DNA of 64,000 nucleotides, taken from the NCBI RefSeq assembly GCF_045679555.1, contig NC_092115.1, forward strand, positions 40,123,728 to 40,187,727. Reading direction: 5' to 3'. The notes beneath the pieces were generated by a model. That model worked only from the letters and a program-made list of their open reading frames with translations. It had not been told where the DNA came from and did no database searches. Source of the DNA: Salvelinus alpinus (Eukaryota; Chordata; Actinopteri; Salmoniformes; Salmonidae). The position numbers and the translations under genes are program-made. Positions 16,641 through 33,961 of this stretch are shown piece after piece; positions within the stretch are counted from its first letter, which is position 1; each line of letters begins with the position of its first letter.

Positions 16641-18228
16641 TGCTCTCCCGATGCCCTCAGACACGGATGGATGTTGAATACTGACCTGTATCACTATCTG
16701 CTGTTGCAAACTATAAATACTGTAGATAAGTGTTGTCATTGCAGTTGGTATAGTGTTGTCTGTCTTGTTGATGTACTGTATGTGTTGTTACTGTTGTTGA
16801 TTCATTGTTGTTAGTATACTCGTGTCATTAGCCTGTCCATCTGTAGGATACCTCAGGGCAGAAATACATGGCTCTGATAGAGAGGACAACTCTGTATCTA
16901 CACAGGAGCTTCATTTTTGACTCCCATTCTCACAGACCAGACAGGTCTACAGCCCTGTTAACATGCATAATTAGTGCAGCCAGATGGCAGTAGAATATCA
17001 TGATCTCCTAAAAATAACATTTGGAATTCACACATACGGAAATCGAATTCAAATCAAACCCAATCGAGCTACCAAACATTAATAGCTAACTTTGTAAATT
17101 GAATATGCAGACAAGATTGTGAAAATATTGATGCGAAAACTACAGTTTCTGTCTGGCTCTCCTCATTACTAGGCTGTGGGTTGGTTTGAGAGCTGGTTTC
17201 ACCACCTGCCTAGACGGCCATGCACACACGCACGCAAACACACAAACACACACACACACGTACACACGCACACACATGCACAGGCACAAACACACCGCCC
17301 AGCTGCGCCCCTCTGTTGGTCAGGGCAGCACACCAGCAGTACCCAAACTCACACAGTGTTGTGAATGTCACACCAGCCAGATGTAAAGACTCCACCTGAG
17401 GGAGATGAGAAGGGGTAGAGGAGCAGAGCCGCCACTAGTCCCCAAACACACAGAACAAACATGATCCCACACTTCACCCAACACTGGCCAGATGTCCACG
17501 CAATACCACTGACAAATTTGATTCAATCTGTTCAGTGTTAACAGGCGAATACCGGCAACTGCATAGCATGTCAACTGCGTCGGAGCTGTCCAATCGGTTA
17601 GCGGCTGCTGTTGTGGTCATCTGTCCTTAAATCCCCCCCCCCCCCCCGCATTAGAAGTTCAGAACGAGAAAGTGTATCGAAAAATACAATATATAGACAA
17701 TATATAGAAATAATGACACTCAATGAAAATAATTCAATGATATAATAAGGATTTATATCAGCCTTTTTGTCACAGATTCCGGTGTTTGAGCTTGTAACAC
17801 GGCTGCATAGGATTTGTACTAATGCGACTCGGTGCATCCAATGGTAATGTCTGCGATAGGGATAACACAGGGAGCCGCTTGTGGATTTGACAGCTCCGAT
17901 GCAGTCCACCTAAACAAAAGCTATAATATGCGGGTTAATGGTTAACTGATTGAATCTAGGCCTTTACCTTTGTTCATACAGGTTAGTCGCAATAAGATGA
18001 ATACTAACTTGAGGGACCAGGTCTATGTTCTCACAGCCCCATGTCCCTTCTGCCCTACGTTCACTCAGTTTTATTTTCTAAACTGGGGGTCGGCAACCCA
18101 AATGAGAGGAGCCATTTTTAAACTTCCGGTCACAAATGATTGAATGTTTCACTGGATTCTATGTCATATAATTTTACATATCTGAACCAATCATTATAAA
18201 CAATTACTTCAGTAGATGCTGAAATATA
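16641..18228. other. No gene; cryptic CA tract and C-run
   Basis: Contains an interrupted CA/CG tract at about 17222-17295 and a run of 17 C at 17632-17648. Otherwise I see no gene or named repeat. Confidence 0.4.
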
Positions 18229-19793
18229 CAGTTGAAGTCGGAAGTTTACATTCACTTAGGTTGTAGTTAAAACTCGTTATTCATCCACTCCGCAAATGTC
18301 TTGTTAACAAACTATAGCTTTGGCAAGTCAGTTAGGACATCTACTTTGTGCATGAAACAAGTAATTTTTCCAACAATTGTTTACAGACAGATTATTTCAC
18401 TTATAATTCAATGTATCACAATTCTAGTGGGTCAGAAGTTTACATACACTAAGTTGACTGTGCCTTTAAACAGCTTGGAAAATTCCAGAAAATGATGTCA
18501 TGGCTTTAGAAGCTTCTGAGAGGCTAATTGACATAATTTGAGTCATTTGGAGGTGTACCTGTGGATGTATTTCAAGGCCTACCTTCAAACTCAGTGCCTC
18601 TTTGCTTGACATCATGGGAAAATCTAAAGAAATCAGCCAAGACTTCAGAAAAAAAATTGTAGACCTCCGCAAGTCTGGTTCATCCTTGGGAGCAATTTCC
18701 AAACGCCTGAAGGTACCGCAGCCGTCATACCGCTCAGGAAGGAGACGCGTTCTGCCTCCTAGAGGTGGACGTACTTTGGTGCGAAAAGTGCAAATCAATC
18801 CCAGAACAACAGCAAAGGACCTTGTGAAGATGCTGGATGAAACAGGTACAAAAGTATCTATATCCACAGTAAAACAACTCCTATATTGACATAACCTGAA
18901 AGGCCGCTCAGCAAGGAAGAAGCCACTGCTCCAAAACCGCCATAAAAAAGCCAGACTACAGTTTGCAACTGCACATGCGGACAAATATCGTACTTTTTGG
19001 AGAAATGTCCTCTAGTCTGATGAAACAAAAATAGAACTGCTTGGCAATAATGAACATTGTTATGTTTGGAGGAACAAGGGGGAGGCTTGCAAGCCGAAGA
19101 ACACCATCCCAACCGTGAAGCACGGGGGTGGCAGCATCATGTTGTAGGGGTGCTTTGCTGCAGGAGGGACTGTTGCACTTCACAAAATAGATGGCATCAT
19201 GAGGAAGGGAAATTATGTGGTTATATTGAAGCAACATCTCAAGACATCAGTTAGGAAGTTAAAGCTTGGTTGCAAATGGGTCTTCCAAATGGACAATAAC
19301 CCCAAGCATATTTCCAAAGTTGTGGCAAAATGGCTTAAGGACAACAAAGTCAAGGAATTGGAGTGGCCATCACAAAGCCCTGACCTCAACCCTCTAGAAA
19401 ATGTGTGGGCAGAACTGAAAAAGTGTGTGCGAGCAAGGAGGCCTACAAACCTGACTCAGTTACACCAGCTCTGTCAGGAGGAATGAGCCAAAATTCACCC
19501 AACTTATCGTGGTAGGCTTGTGGAAGGCTACCTGAAACGTTTGACCCAAGTTAAACAATTTAAAGGCAATGCTACCAAATACTAGTTGAGTGTATTTAAA
19601 CTTCTGACCCACTGAGAATGTGAAACTACTATTCTGAAATACAACTATTATTCTGACATTTCACATTCTTAAAATAAAGTGGTGATCCTAACTGACCTAA
19701 GACAGGGAATTTTTACTAGGATTAAATGTCAGGAATTGTGAAAAACTTTAAATGAATTTGGCTAAGGTGTATGTAAACTTCCGACTTCAACTG
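18229..19793 (+). mobile_element. Sleeping Beauty-type Tc1 element, copy b
   Basis: About 1565 bp, bounded by CAGTTGAAGTCGGAAG and CTTCCGACTTCAACTG, with TA on both sides. The GGGTCAGAAGTTTACATACA inner direct repeat is at about 18429. Transposase is on the plus strand and broken. Confidence 0.93.
18614..19585 (+). pseudogene. Sleeping Beauty-type Tc1 transposase with internal deletion and stops
   Basis: Starts ATG at 18614 ([20 protein letters not shown]). Within the DNA-binding half, KRLKVP is joined directly to QPSYRSGRR, so about 17 residues that relatives have between these blocks are absent in frame. Stops follow after KQLLY (18887-18889), before SDETKIELL (WSDE has lost its Trp codon to TAG), in IMLWGCF and after LCQEE. 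The second catalytic Asp is kept in QMDNNPKH, and the Glu is kept in NPLENVW. The frame ends TKY at 19585. Non-functional. Confidence 0.88.
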
Positions 19794-19950
19794 TATATAT
19801 ATATTTTTACATCTCAGAACATGCATTTGGGGCTGCTGTAATATTGACCAAAGGTCAAGGTCATATTGATTGAAAATATTCAGTAGGTCCCATACACATT
19901 TGTGTAGATTTTCTTCCTCATTGTTAGAAATGGAGAGCTGAGGGAACATC

Positions 19951-20590
19951 AAATACAATTTTATATGTCACATGCTTCGTAAACAACAGGTGTAGACTTA
20001 GACTGAAATGCTTACTTACGGGCCTTTCCCAAGCAGAGAGAGAGAGAAAATAACTAAATAATATGACAGTAATAACTCATAATAAAAAGTACTAATGGAG
20101 ACAATGAGTAATGATAACTTGGCTATATACACTGGGTACCAGTACCGAGTCCATGTGCAGGGGTACGAAGTAATTGAGGTAGATCGGTACGTATGGGCGG
20201 CAGGTAGCCTAGCGGTTAAGAGCGTTGGACCAGTAACCGAAAAGTTGCTGGTTTGAATTCCCGAGCTGACTAGGTGAAAAATCTGCCGATGTGCCATTGA
20301 GCAAGGCACTTAACCCTAGTTGCTCTGGATAAGGGAGTCTGCTAAATTACTCAAATTTAAATGTAACTAGGAATAAAGTGACTATCCAACAGGATAGATA
20401 ATATAGACAACAGTAACAGCATATGTGATGAGTCAAAAAAGTTAATGTAAAAAGGGTTACATAGTTTGGTTAGCAGTCTTATGGCTTGGGGGTAGAAGCT
20501 TTTCAGAGTCATAGGGCTGAAGGAACATAGGTCAAACCCCCTTTTAGGATATCAACGTGATCATTTTGAGAGAGACCTGCAAGAAGCTAG
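19951..20590 (-). mobile_element. Antisense LINE 3' end carrying a SINE
   Basis: Matches the 3' region of the salmonid LINE family also seen at 61013-62852: the shared blocks include TGCTTCGTAAACAACAGGTG at 19973 and CCAGTACCGAGTCCATGTGC at 20139. The LINE tail resumes after the SINE with GAATAAAGTGACTATCCAAC near 20371. There is no coding sequence. Confidence 0.7.
20195..20364 (+). mobile_element. HpaI-type tRNA-derived SINE
   Basis: The tRNA-like head GGGCGGCAGGTAGCCTAGCG carries the A-box region, and GCTGGTTTGAATTCCCGAG is a diverged B-box. The 3' part (TTGCTCTGGATAAGGGAGTC, then CTGCTAAATTACT) is an L2-type LINE tail. It is inserted in the antisense LINE fragment. Confidence 0.8.
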
Positions 20591-22775
<2,185 letters not shown>

Positions 22776-22979
22776 TTAATCTGTCTCTCCCTCTCTCATC
22801 ACATCTTAGATAAGCAAGCATACCACATCTCTGATAGTACAAGGAGCTCTTTTTTAAAAGCCTGCAAATCGCACTGGAACTAGACATCAGCTAGGATGTC
22901 TGACACATCAAGTACAACTCCTGACATCCACAAAAGAGCAGAAAACAACAGTCGAAAAATAAAAAAATGACTATATATA

Positions 22980-24610
<1,631 letters not shown>

Positions 24611-24612
24611 TA

Positions 24613-25295
24613 TGTAGTTTCCTGATTCTTATATCTCTCAGATATAGGACCGATACTTTAAAACACATTTTAAAACAAACTTTCTTTGGAGTTATTGTTT
24701 CTCTATGTATGAATCTGTTATTCAATGCGTTTCTATGGGCTTATTGCAGTAAGGCTTAGACTTTTAACCTTTCCACGCGTGAGTTCCAAACTGTCGCCCC
24801 CAGCCTGAGTTTTTTTGGGGGGTGATGTCAGAATGCACTCACTGTTCCAAAATGTGATCGTTACGCAGCAGGACAGTTACCCCACGCTGCCCTCAAACCA
24901 AGGCACGCTGCCTGCTAATTATCTATAGGCTACGTTACAACTTGACAATTTCAAATTATTTGAATTGAGCGTGTTCCGCCTCCTCATTAATTCACATAAG
25001 GAGTAACCCATTTCACTGTTGCGGACAATTTATGTTTGTGGCTTTAATGAGCCGGACAAACATCTCTCTGATGAGAGCCCAAGCTCTTCCCCTGTGTTTC
25101 CCCAGATCAAGTATGCAGACATTTGCGCATCTCTAGTCAGAACGGGCTTTTCACAAACTTTTCCCCCCTGGCACATTTTCTGGCTGACTCTCGCATTGCC
25201 TTCATTGTTGTTTTCCTTACAAATAATAACTTTGGACACGTGTGTGTTCCTATCAAAGTAAATGCCTGATTTTCTGTATATTGTGTTGTCGTTTC
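24613..25295. other. No recognisable feature
   Basis: Spacer between the transposon and the next MITE half. No gene seen. Confidence 0.4.
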
Positions 25296-25394
25296 TACAG
25301 TAGCACACATGGTTTCCATGTGTTTGATGTTGTTCCATTCACTCCGTTCCAGTCAATATTATGAGCCGTCCTCCCCTCAGTAGCCTCCATTGGT
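25296..25394. mobile_element. Half of a salmonid MITE abutting (GT)n
   Basis: ACATGGTTTCCATGTGTTTG followed by GAGCCGTCCTCCCCTCAGTA and GCCTCCATTGG is one arm of the element seen more completely at 50884-51055. A (GT)n tract starts directly after its end. Confidence 0.65.
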
Positions 25395-25425
25395 GTGTTT
25401 GTGCACATGCGTGTTTATGTGTGTT

Positions 25426-25536
<111 letters not shown>

Positions 25537-26041
25537 GTGCATGTGTGGATTGTGGTGTTAAGCATAAAAGTTGCAATTTATTATTCAATACAGCACTCTA
25601 AGGGGAGTACACAGCCCGAGACAAAAAGGAACTAAGTGAGTCTTTGTGTGTCCCACTGTGTGTGTGTGTTTGTGTGTGTCCCTCTCCCCTTGTGTTGTAA
25701 CAAGCCTAGAGACAGAGTGGAGCTCACCCTGTCCCATAACTCTCAGTAATAAGTCTGCTACCAAGAGAAAACAAAGAAACGATCAGCTCCTAGGTGTGTG
25801 TTCCTTCACCCTCCCAGTTTAATCAACCCCTATTAATATGAACGGGACCTTCCATTTCTCATTGTGCTATCAATGTCTCTCTGCGAGCGTCTCGGCACAC
25901 CCATTCCTCACTCAGTTATCTCACACACACACACGGACACACACACACTCACATTTTGGAGGTGTGCACAGTGGACAGAACATTTCACTGCCATTATCAC
26001 CCCATTGGTTTGGACCCCGCCCCTTGCTCACTTTTTTTTGA
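25537..26041. other. No gene; short GT and CA tracts
   Basis: Contains short GT tracts near 25660 and a CA tract near 25923. I see no gene. Confidence 0.4.
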
Positions 26042-27488
26042 ATATTGGCATCCTCTTCCTGTTGGTGATGAGCTTGAAGGGAACAATAATGTTGAATGCT
26101 GAACTGTAGTCAAAGAACAGCATTCTCACATAGGTGTTCCTATTACCCAGGAGTGTTTGGGCCATATGAATTGCGATGGAAATAGCATATTCCGTGGATC
26201 TATTGGAGGGGTAGGCAAATTGCAGTGGGTCCAGTGTGTCCGGCATTCGGGTCTTGATGTGGGCCATGACCAGCCTCTCAAAGAACTTTATGATGACTGG
26301 GTGATAGTCATTTAGGCTTGTCACCTTGGTTTTCTTGGGAACTGGGATGATGGTGGTCTCCTTGAAACAAGTGTGACAGGGACAGGTTGAAGATATCCGA
26401 GAAGACGCCTACCAGCTGGTCAGTGCACACTCTGAGGACACGGCCAGGGATGCCATCTGGACCCACGGCTTTGTAAGTATTCACTCTCTTAAGAGTTTTC
26501 CTGACGTCAGCCTCGGAGAGCGAATGTACCTGGTCGTCAGGATCAGCTAGAGCCCTCCTGGAAGGCTCGGTGGTGTCTGCCTCGACGCGAGCATAGAATG
26601 CATTAAGCTGGTCTCAGAGGGAGGCTTCGGTGGGCACCACGCAGCTGGATTTGCCTTTGTAGTCCAAGGATAGCTTGTAGTCCTGCGTCGCAAGTCTGAG
26701 TTATCAAACAGTGATTCAAATTTCAGGCTATATTGTCTTTATGCCTCCCGAATGGATTTGCGAAGCTCGTACCTGTTTGCCTTGTAAGCATCGTGCGCAA
26801 CCGACTCATTAAGGTTCGTTTGGCTGACATTGAATGCTGCAGTACGGGCTCTTAGCATGGCAAGGATTTCTCTGTTCATCCAGAGTTTTTTGTTGGGGTA
26901 TGTCCTGATTGTTATTGTGGGTACAAAGTACAACAGAATCAACACATTTCCTGATAATTCCTGTGACTGACGATGAACAATATATTCCTCAGTGTTGATG
27001 GATGTATCCTGGGTGGATGAGTCTTTGAACATTATCCAACCAGTATTCTCAAAACAATCCTGCAGCATTGAGTCCGCCTCATCCGTCCAGCACCTCACTA
27101 TTCTCTGTTCTGGTGAATCCCTCTTGGGTTGCTGCTTGTAGGTGGGGAGTAGGAACAGAAAGACGTGATCTGATTGGCCAAAGTGGGGGCGGAGATTATT
27201 TTGTATGCATGACATATGTTTTTGTACACGTGGTCTAGCACGTTGTTGCCTCTCGTGGGGCAGGAGACATGTTGGTGATATTTTGGGATAATTTGTTTTG
27301 AACTTGCTTGGTTAAAATCTCCTGTGATGATAAATGCTGCATCGGGGAGAAAGGATTCTTGCTGGCTAAAATGGTCTTGTACAGTTTGCCGAGTGCCGCC
27401 GTTGTGTTAGCTTGTGGCGGTATGTAAACAGCAAACAGTGGTGATAATAACAAGTGAATTCCCTCTGCAAATAGTGGGGTCTTCCTCC
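26042..27488 (-). pseudogene. Antisense LINE endonuclease/RT remnant
   Basis: Read on the minus strand from 27488. An endonuclease part comes first (LFAVYIPPQANTTAALGKLY; then FGQSDHVFLFLLPTYKQ with the SDH motif). A linker follows (ENTGWIMFKD, KLWMNREILAMLRARTAAF, ANRYELRKSIREA), and then the start of the RT domain up to motif A ([19 protein letters not shown]). The YADD part is missing. Several frameshifts are present. It belongs with the 13498-14790 family. Its upstream end meets the Tc1 element at 27491. Confidence 0.85.
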
Positions 27489-27490
27489 CA

Positions 27491-28593
27491 AGGCACTTAA
27501 AGTATTCACACCCATTTAGTTTTTCCACATTTTGTTACAGCCTGAAATTAAAATGGATTAAATGTATAACAATTTGGGTCACTGGCCTACACACAATACC
27601 CAACACTATCCAAGTTGAATGATGTTTTTCTTTTTTTTTTAGGAGATAGGAGAAAACTGAGGATGGATCAACAACATTGTAGTTACTCCACAATACTAAC
27701 CTAATTGACAGAGTGAAAAGAAGGAAGTCTGTACAGAAGAGAAAATATTCCAAACCATGCATCCTGTTTGCAACAGATCACTAAAGTAATACTGCAAAAA
27801 ATGTGTCAAAGCAATTCATATTTTGTCCTGAATACAGAGTCTTATGTTTGGGGAAAATCCAATACAACACCTTATTTTTAAGCATAGTGGTGGCTGCATC
27901 ATTTTATGGGTATGTTTGTCATCGTTAAGGACTGTGGAGTTTTTCTGGATAAAAAAGAAACGTAATGGAGTTAAGCACAGGCAAAATACTAGAGGAAAAC
28001 CTGGTTAAGTCTGCTTTCCACCAGACACTGGGAGCTGAATCCACCTTTCAGCAGGACAATAACCTAAACAATTTTTTTTTAACCTAAAACAAAATAACCC
28101 AAAGGCCAAATCTACACTGGAGTGGCTTACCAAGAAGACAGTGAATGTTCCTGAGTGGCCAAGTTACAGTTTTGCCCTAAATCTACTTGAAAATCTATGG
28201 CAAGACCTGAAAATGGTTGTCTTGCAATGATCAACAACCAATTTGACAGAGCTTGAAGAATTTAGAAAAGATAAATGTGCAAATATTGTACAATCCAGGT
28301 GTGCACCGCTCTTCGAGACTTAGCCAGTAGAGACTCAGAGCTGTTGTCGCATCCAAAGGCGCTTCGACAAAGTATTGACTCAGGGGTGTGGATACTTACG
28401 TAAAGGATGATATCTCTGTATTTCATTTTTAATACATTTGCAAACATAAAAAAAACAACAACATGTTTTCACTTCGTCATTACAGGGTATTGTGTGTAGA
28501 TGGGTGAGACAAAATATCCATTTAATCAATTTTGAATTCAGGCTGTAAGACAACCAATATATCAAGGGGTATGAATACTTTCTGAAGGCACTG
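27491..28593 (+). mobile_element. Decayed, internally deleted Tc1 element (AAGTATTCA ends)
   Basis: The ends are related as inverted repeats: GGCACTTAAAGTATTCACACCC at 27492, and the complement of AGTATTCATACC at the right end (GGTATGAATACTTTCTGAAG then GCACTG). The inner CCACATTTTGTTACAGCC block is near 27526 and its mate near 28540. A transposase relic lies on the plus strand at about 27850-28330, with recognisable [27 protein letters not shown] and ENLWQDLKM. It is full of stops, and the catalytic Asp-rich segment is damaged (AGQ where relatives read QDND). Confidence 0.8.
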
Positions 28594-28870
28594 TATATTA
28601 CTGTTTACTAGATGTTGTCCTATGACCATTGACTATTAACTATTCTGTAACCACTCACTTTTCAATCAGGGTTGATCGGAAGATGCTTTGTTCAAAATAA
28701 GACATTGTATCATTGCATCTTTGTACTCCCTGACAAAGGGCATGCAGCCGAAACACGTCAGAGCTTTTAAATCTTGGTTCCATTGCCATACAAATAAAGG
28801 CATTTTTATTCATTAAATGAAAAATGCCTTCGTCCTCCTTTCTTTTGGTGACCAATTTACCCCTTTTACC

Positions 28871-29038
28871 AAAGACCACTACAAAGACCACTACAAAGAC
28901 CACTACAAAGACCACTACAAAGACCACTACAAAGACCACTACAAAGACCACTACAAAGACCACTACAAAGACCACTACAAAGACCACTACAAAGACCACT
29001 ACAAAGACCACTACAAAGACCACTACAAAGACCACTAC
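28871..29038. repeat. 12-bp minisatellite (AAAGACCACTAC)x14
   Basis: 168 bp of nearly perfect 12-bp units. It is open in several frames only because the unit is a multiple of three without stops, so the KDHY- and VVFV-repeat frames are not evidence of a gene. Confidence 0.95.
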
Positions 29039-29567
29039 TAATGTGTCCCCTAGCTGTGCCTTCCTTCTTTTATTCCATGTCTCATGGATAACGTTGTCTC
29101 AGAATCAGATAGGAACCTTTTCACAACATTCCCTAATGGACATCAAAATACCTTATTATAACGTTATACTGTGCCCAAACCCGGGACCTGTACTGAACGT
29201 CCTCTGATTGTCCTGAAGTTAAAGTCATGTTTTAATGTTCCTAGAACGTTCTCAGAACGTCAGTGGGACCTAATGGGAATGTCCCCACATGTCCGTAGGA
29301 TGTCCCCTGTTTGCTGGGCAAGCACAGCCAAACAGCTATAGCTGCTGTAATTGTTATTGTCGCATATGGATTCACAATGAATCTACTGTATCCATAAAAA
29401 CACACACAGATGGTGGTCCAGGAGGAGATAGGGAGGTGATGAGTAAGAGAAAAGGTTGGAGGTGGGTGATTCATGACATGATTCAGCCTTACTTCCCCCT
29501 CTCTACTGCCCCAGATGTTATGCTAATGTGATGATGCACTCATACACACACACACACGCGTGCGCAT

Positions 29568-29609
<42 letters not shown>

Positions 29610-30292
29610 GCACGCACGTACATGCACACACAGAAACAGACACTAATAATTCTAATGAAGGATGGGTTGTTGATGAGTATGATTGGTCAACAGAACTCGT
29701 CATGCTCTGTCACAGCGGTAGGGATGCTTGTTCTGGACTCACTGGGGATCCAGTAGTCTGAAGTGTGGCTATCTGTCCTTGTCTTGGGCTGTTAGTTCCC
29801 ATCCTTTCACAGGATAGGAATTTCTGAAACAGAGTGCATCTCAAAAGCCTAAACTCACCTCTCCTTGTCTCCTTTCCTCCATTTGAACTGACATGGAAGA
29901 ACTGGATGGTTGAAAGCAAATTCCTGTTGGGCAGCCATATTGCTTAAACTTGCCTGTCTCGTCAGATCAGTGCAGATGAAGGAGATGAGACAAGGAGACA
30001 AGGCCACTTTACACTATTGAGATCTACCCCTGTGCTGAGTACACTCATAAGTGTAGACTCATAAGTCCATAGCTGCAGTCAGTGGCGCTACAAGAAGATC
30101 ATGCTGTGGAACGTGTCCCTTAAGAGCAGGGCAGGAGATAACGCCTGTAGAATGGAACATTTAATTAGCTTTGGCTAAGCTAATGACTTAGACACCTTGC
30201 AGTGATGTGACCTGCTTTTCTCTATGACTCACACACACATACTGTATATATGCACACTGCCAGGCACACACATGGGTCCCCAAACACGCAAA
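29039..30292. other. No gene; CA/CG tract at about 29545-29630
   Basis: The tract alternates purine and pyrimidine (CACACGCGTGCGCATGCACA, then CA and CACG repeats). The rest shows no gene. Near 29230-29270 there is a short segment rich in AACGTTCT-type repeats. Confidence 0.45.
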
Positions 30293-31280
<988 letters not shown>

Positions 31281-31464
31281 GAAGACAGAGAATGAGAAAG
31301 AGAGATACAGAGAGAGAGAGAGAGAGAGAGACAGAGAGCGAGAAAGAGAGATACAGAGAGAGAGAGATTAACAGAGACAGAGACAGAGAGTGAGAAAGAG
31401 AGATACAGAGAGAGAGAGATTAACAGAGACAGAGACAGAGAGTGAGAAAGAGAGAAAGAGAAAG

Positions 31465-31563
<99 letters not shown>

Positions 31564-31661
31564 CAGAGAGAGAGAGAGAGAGAGAGAGATACAGAGAGAG
31601 AGAGAGAGAGAGAGAGATACAGAGAGAGAGAGAGAGATACAGAGAGAGAGAGAGAGAGAGA
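31281..31661. repeat. (GA)n array with ATACA interruptions, left part
   Basis: An imperfect (GA)n with recurring GATACAGAGAG units. The same compound pattern resumes after the LINE at 33279. Confidence 0.95.
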
Positions 31662-33024
31662 TGATGATGGGGTGAGACAGGGATGCAGCTTAAGCCCCAC
31701 CCTCTTCAACATATATATCAACGAATTGGCGCGGGCACTAGAACAGTCTGCAGCACCCGGTCTCACCCTACTAGAATCCGAAGTCAAATGTCTACTGTTT
31801 GCTGATGATCTGGTGCTTCTGTCACCAACCAAGGAGGGCCTACAGCAGCACCTAGATCTTCTGCACAGATTCTGTCAGACCTGGGCCCTGACAGTAAATC
31901 TCAGTAAGACCAAAATAATGGTGTTCCAAAAAAGGTCCAGTCACCAGGACCACAAATTCCATCTAGACACCGTTGCCCTAGAGCACACAAAAAACTATAC
32001 ATACCTCGGCCTAAACATCAGCACCACAGGTAACTTCCACAAAGCTGTGAACGATCTGAGAGACAAGGCAAGAAGGGCCTTCTATGCCATCAAAAGGAAC
32101 ATAAATTTCAACATACCAATTAGGATCTGGCTAAAAATACTTGAATCAGTCATAGAGCCCATTGCCCTTTATGGTTGTGAGGTCTGGGGTCCGCTCACCA
32201 ACCAAGATTTCACAAAATGGGACAAACACCAAATTGAGACTCTGCATGCAGAATTCTGCAAAAATATCCTCCGTGTACAACGTAGAACACCAAATAATGC
32301 ATGCAGAGCAGAATTAGGCCGATACCCACTAATTATCAAAATCCAGAAAAGAGCCGTTAAATTCTACAACCACCTAAAAGGAAGCGATTCCCAAACCTTC
32401 CATAACAAAGCCATCACCTACAGAGAGATGAACCTGGAGAAGAGTCCCCTAAGCAAGCTGGTCCTAGGGCTCTGTTCACAAACACAAACACACCCCACAG
32501 AGCCCCAGGACAACAGCACAATTAGACCCAACCAAATCATGAGAAAACAAAAAGATAATTACTTGACACATTGGAAAGAATTAACAAAAAAACAGAGCAA
32601 ACTAGAATGCTATTTGGCCCTAAACAGAGAGTACACAGTGGCAGAATACCTGACCACTGTGACTGACCCAAACTTAAGGAAAGCTTTGACTATGTACAGA
32701 CTCAGTGAGCATAGCCTTGCTATTGAGAAAGGCCGCCGTAGGCAGACATGGCTCTCAAGAGAAGACAGGCTATGTGCACACTGCCCACAAAATGAGGTGG
32801 AAACTGAGCTGCACTTCCTAACCTCCTGCCCAATGTATGACCATATTAGAGAGACATATTTCCCTCAGATTACACAGATCCACAAAGAATTCGAAAACAA
32901 ATCCAATTTTGATAAACTCCCATATCTACTGGGTGAAATTCCACAGTGTGCCATCACAGCAGCAAGATTTGTGACCTGTTGCCACAAGAAAAGGGCAACC
33001 AGTGAAGAACAAACACCACTGTAA
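31662..33024 (+). CDS. LINE reverse transcriptase C-terminal fragment, open frame
   Basis: About 454 codons of uninterrupted reverse transcriptase and C-terminal domain. Motif B is GVRQGCSLSP at the start, motif C is FADD near 31798-31809, and NLSKTKIMVFQK follows. Near the C-terminus CAHC and a later C and H form a possible zinc knuckle. The N-terminal endonuclease and RT motif A are absent. The reading frame continues upstream through the (GA)n array as (RE)n, but that part is low complexity and not LINE. It is unlikely to act on its own. Confidence 0.8.
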
Positions 33025-33278
33025 ATACAACCCATATTTATGTTTATTTATTTTAACTTGTGTGCTTTAACCATTTGTACATTGTTACAACACTGCATAT
33101 ATATAATATGACATTTGTAATGTCTTTATTGTTTTGAAACATCTGTATGTGTAATGTTTACTGTTCATTTTTATTGTTTATTTGACTTTTGTATATTACC
33201 TACCTCACTTGCTTTGGCAATGTTAACACATGTTTCCCATGCCAATAAAGCCCCTTGAATTGAATTGAATTGAATTGA
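31662..33278 (+). mobile_element. 5'-truncated LINE inserted in a (GA)n array
   Basis: The insert begins inside the RT domain (GVRQGCSLSPTLFNIYINEL) and runs through FADDLVLLSPTKEG, a long C-terminal region and a zinc-knuckle-like segment with cysteines (CAHCPQNEVETELHFLTSCP). It then has a 3' UTR ending AATAAAGCCCCTTGAATTGA with a (TTGAA)n tail. Its 454 codons to the stop at 33022-33024 have no interruption. Clade not certain: motif spacing suggests an I/Nimb- or L1-like non-LTR element. A second, antisense 3' copy lies at 39808-40516. Confidence 0.88.
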
Positions 33279-33343
33279 GAGATACAGAGAGAGAGAGAGA
33301 GAGAGATACAGAGAGAGAGATACAGAGAGAGAGAGAGAGAGAG

Positions 33344-33412
<69 letters not shown>

Positions 33413-33435
33413 CAGAGAGAGAGAGAGAGAGAGAG

Positions 33436-33518
<83 letters not shown>

Positions 33519-33904
33519 CAGAGAGAGAGAGAGAGAGAGATACAGAGAGAGAGAGAGAGAGAGATACAGAGAGAGAGAGATACAGAGAGAGAGAGAGAGA
33601 GAGATACAGAGAGAGAGAGAGAGAGAGAGATACAGAGAGAGAGAGATACAGAGAGAGAGAGATACAGAGAGAGAGAGATACAGAGAGAGAGAGATACAGA
33701 GAGAGATACAGAGAGAGAGAGATACAGAGAGAGATACAGAGAGAGAGAGATACAGAGAGAGATACAGAGAGAGAGAGATACAGAGAGAGATACAGAGAGA
33801 GAGATACAGAGAGAGATACAGAGAGAGATACAGAGAGAGATACAGAGAGAGATACAGAGAGAGATACAGAGAGAGATACAGAGAGAGATACAGAGAGAGA
33901 TAAT
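33279..33904. repeat. (GA)n array with ATACA interruptions, right part
   Basis: About 625 bp of (GA)n. In the second half GATACAGAGA units become regular and shorten toward 12 bp (GAGATACAGAGA). Confidence 0.95.
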
Positions 33905-33961
33905 GAGAGAAAGTGGGAGACCCAACAAACCCCGAAAAACTCTGAAGTAACCCTGAAGTTA

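Noticed and set aside
28655..29041. KDHY-repeat and VVFV-repeat frames that look like repetitive structural proteins
   Set aside because: They arise from a 12-bp tandem repeat whose length is a multiple of three. Several frames on both strands are open, and there is no conserved flanking coding sequence.
31390..31661. N-terminal (RE)n extension of the LINE frame
   Set aside because: The frame happens to stay open through the (GA)n array. LINE similarity starts only at the GVRQGC motif.
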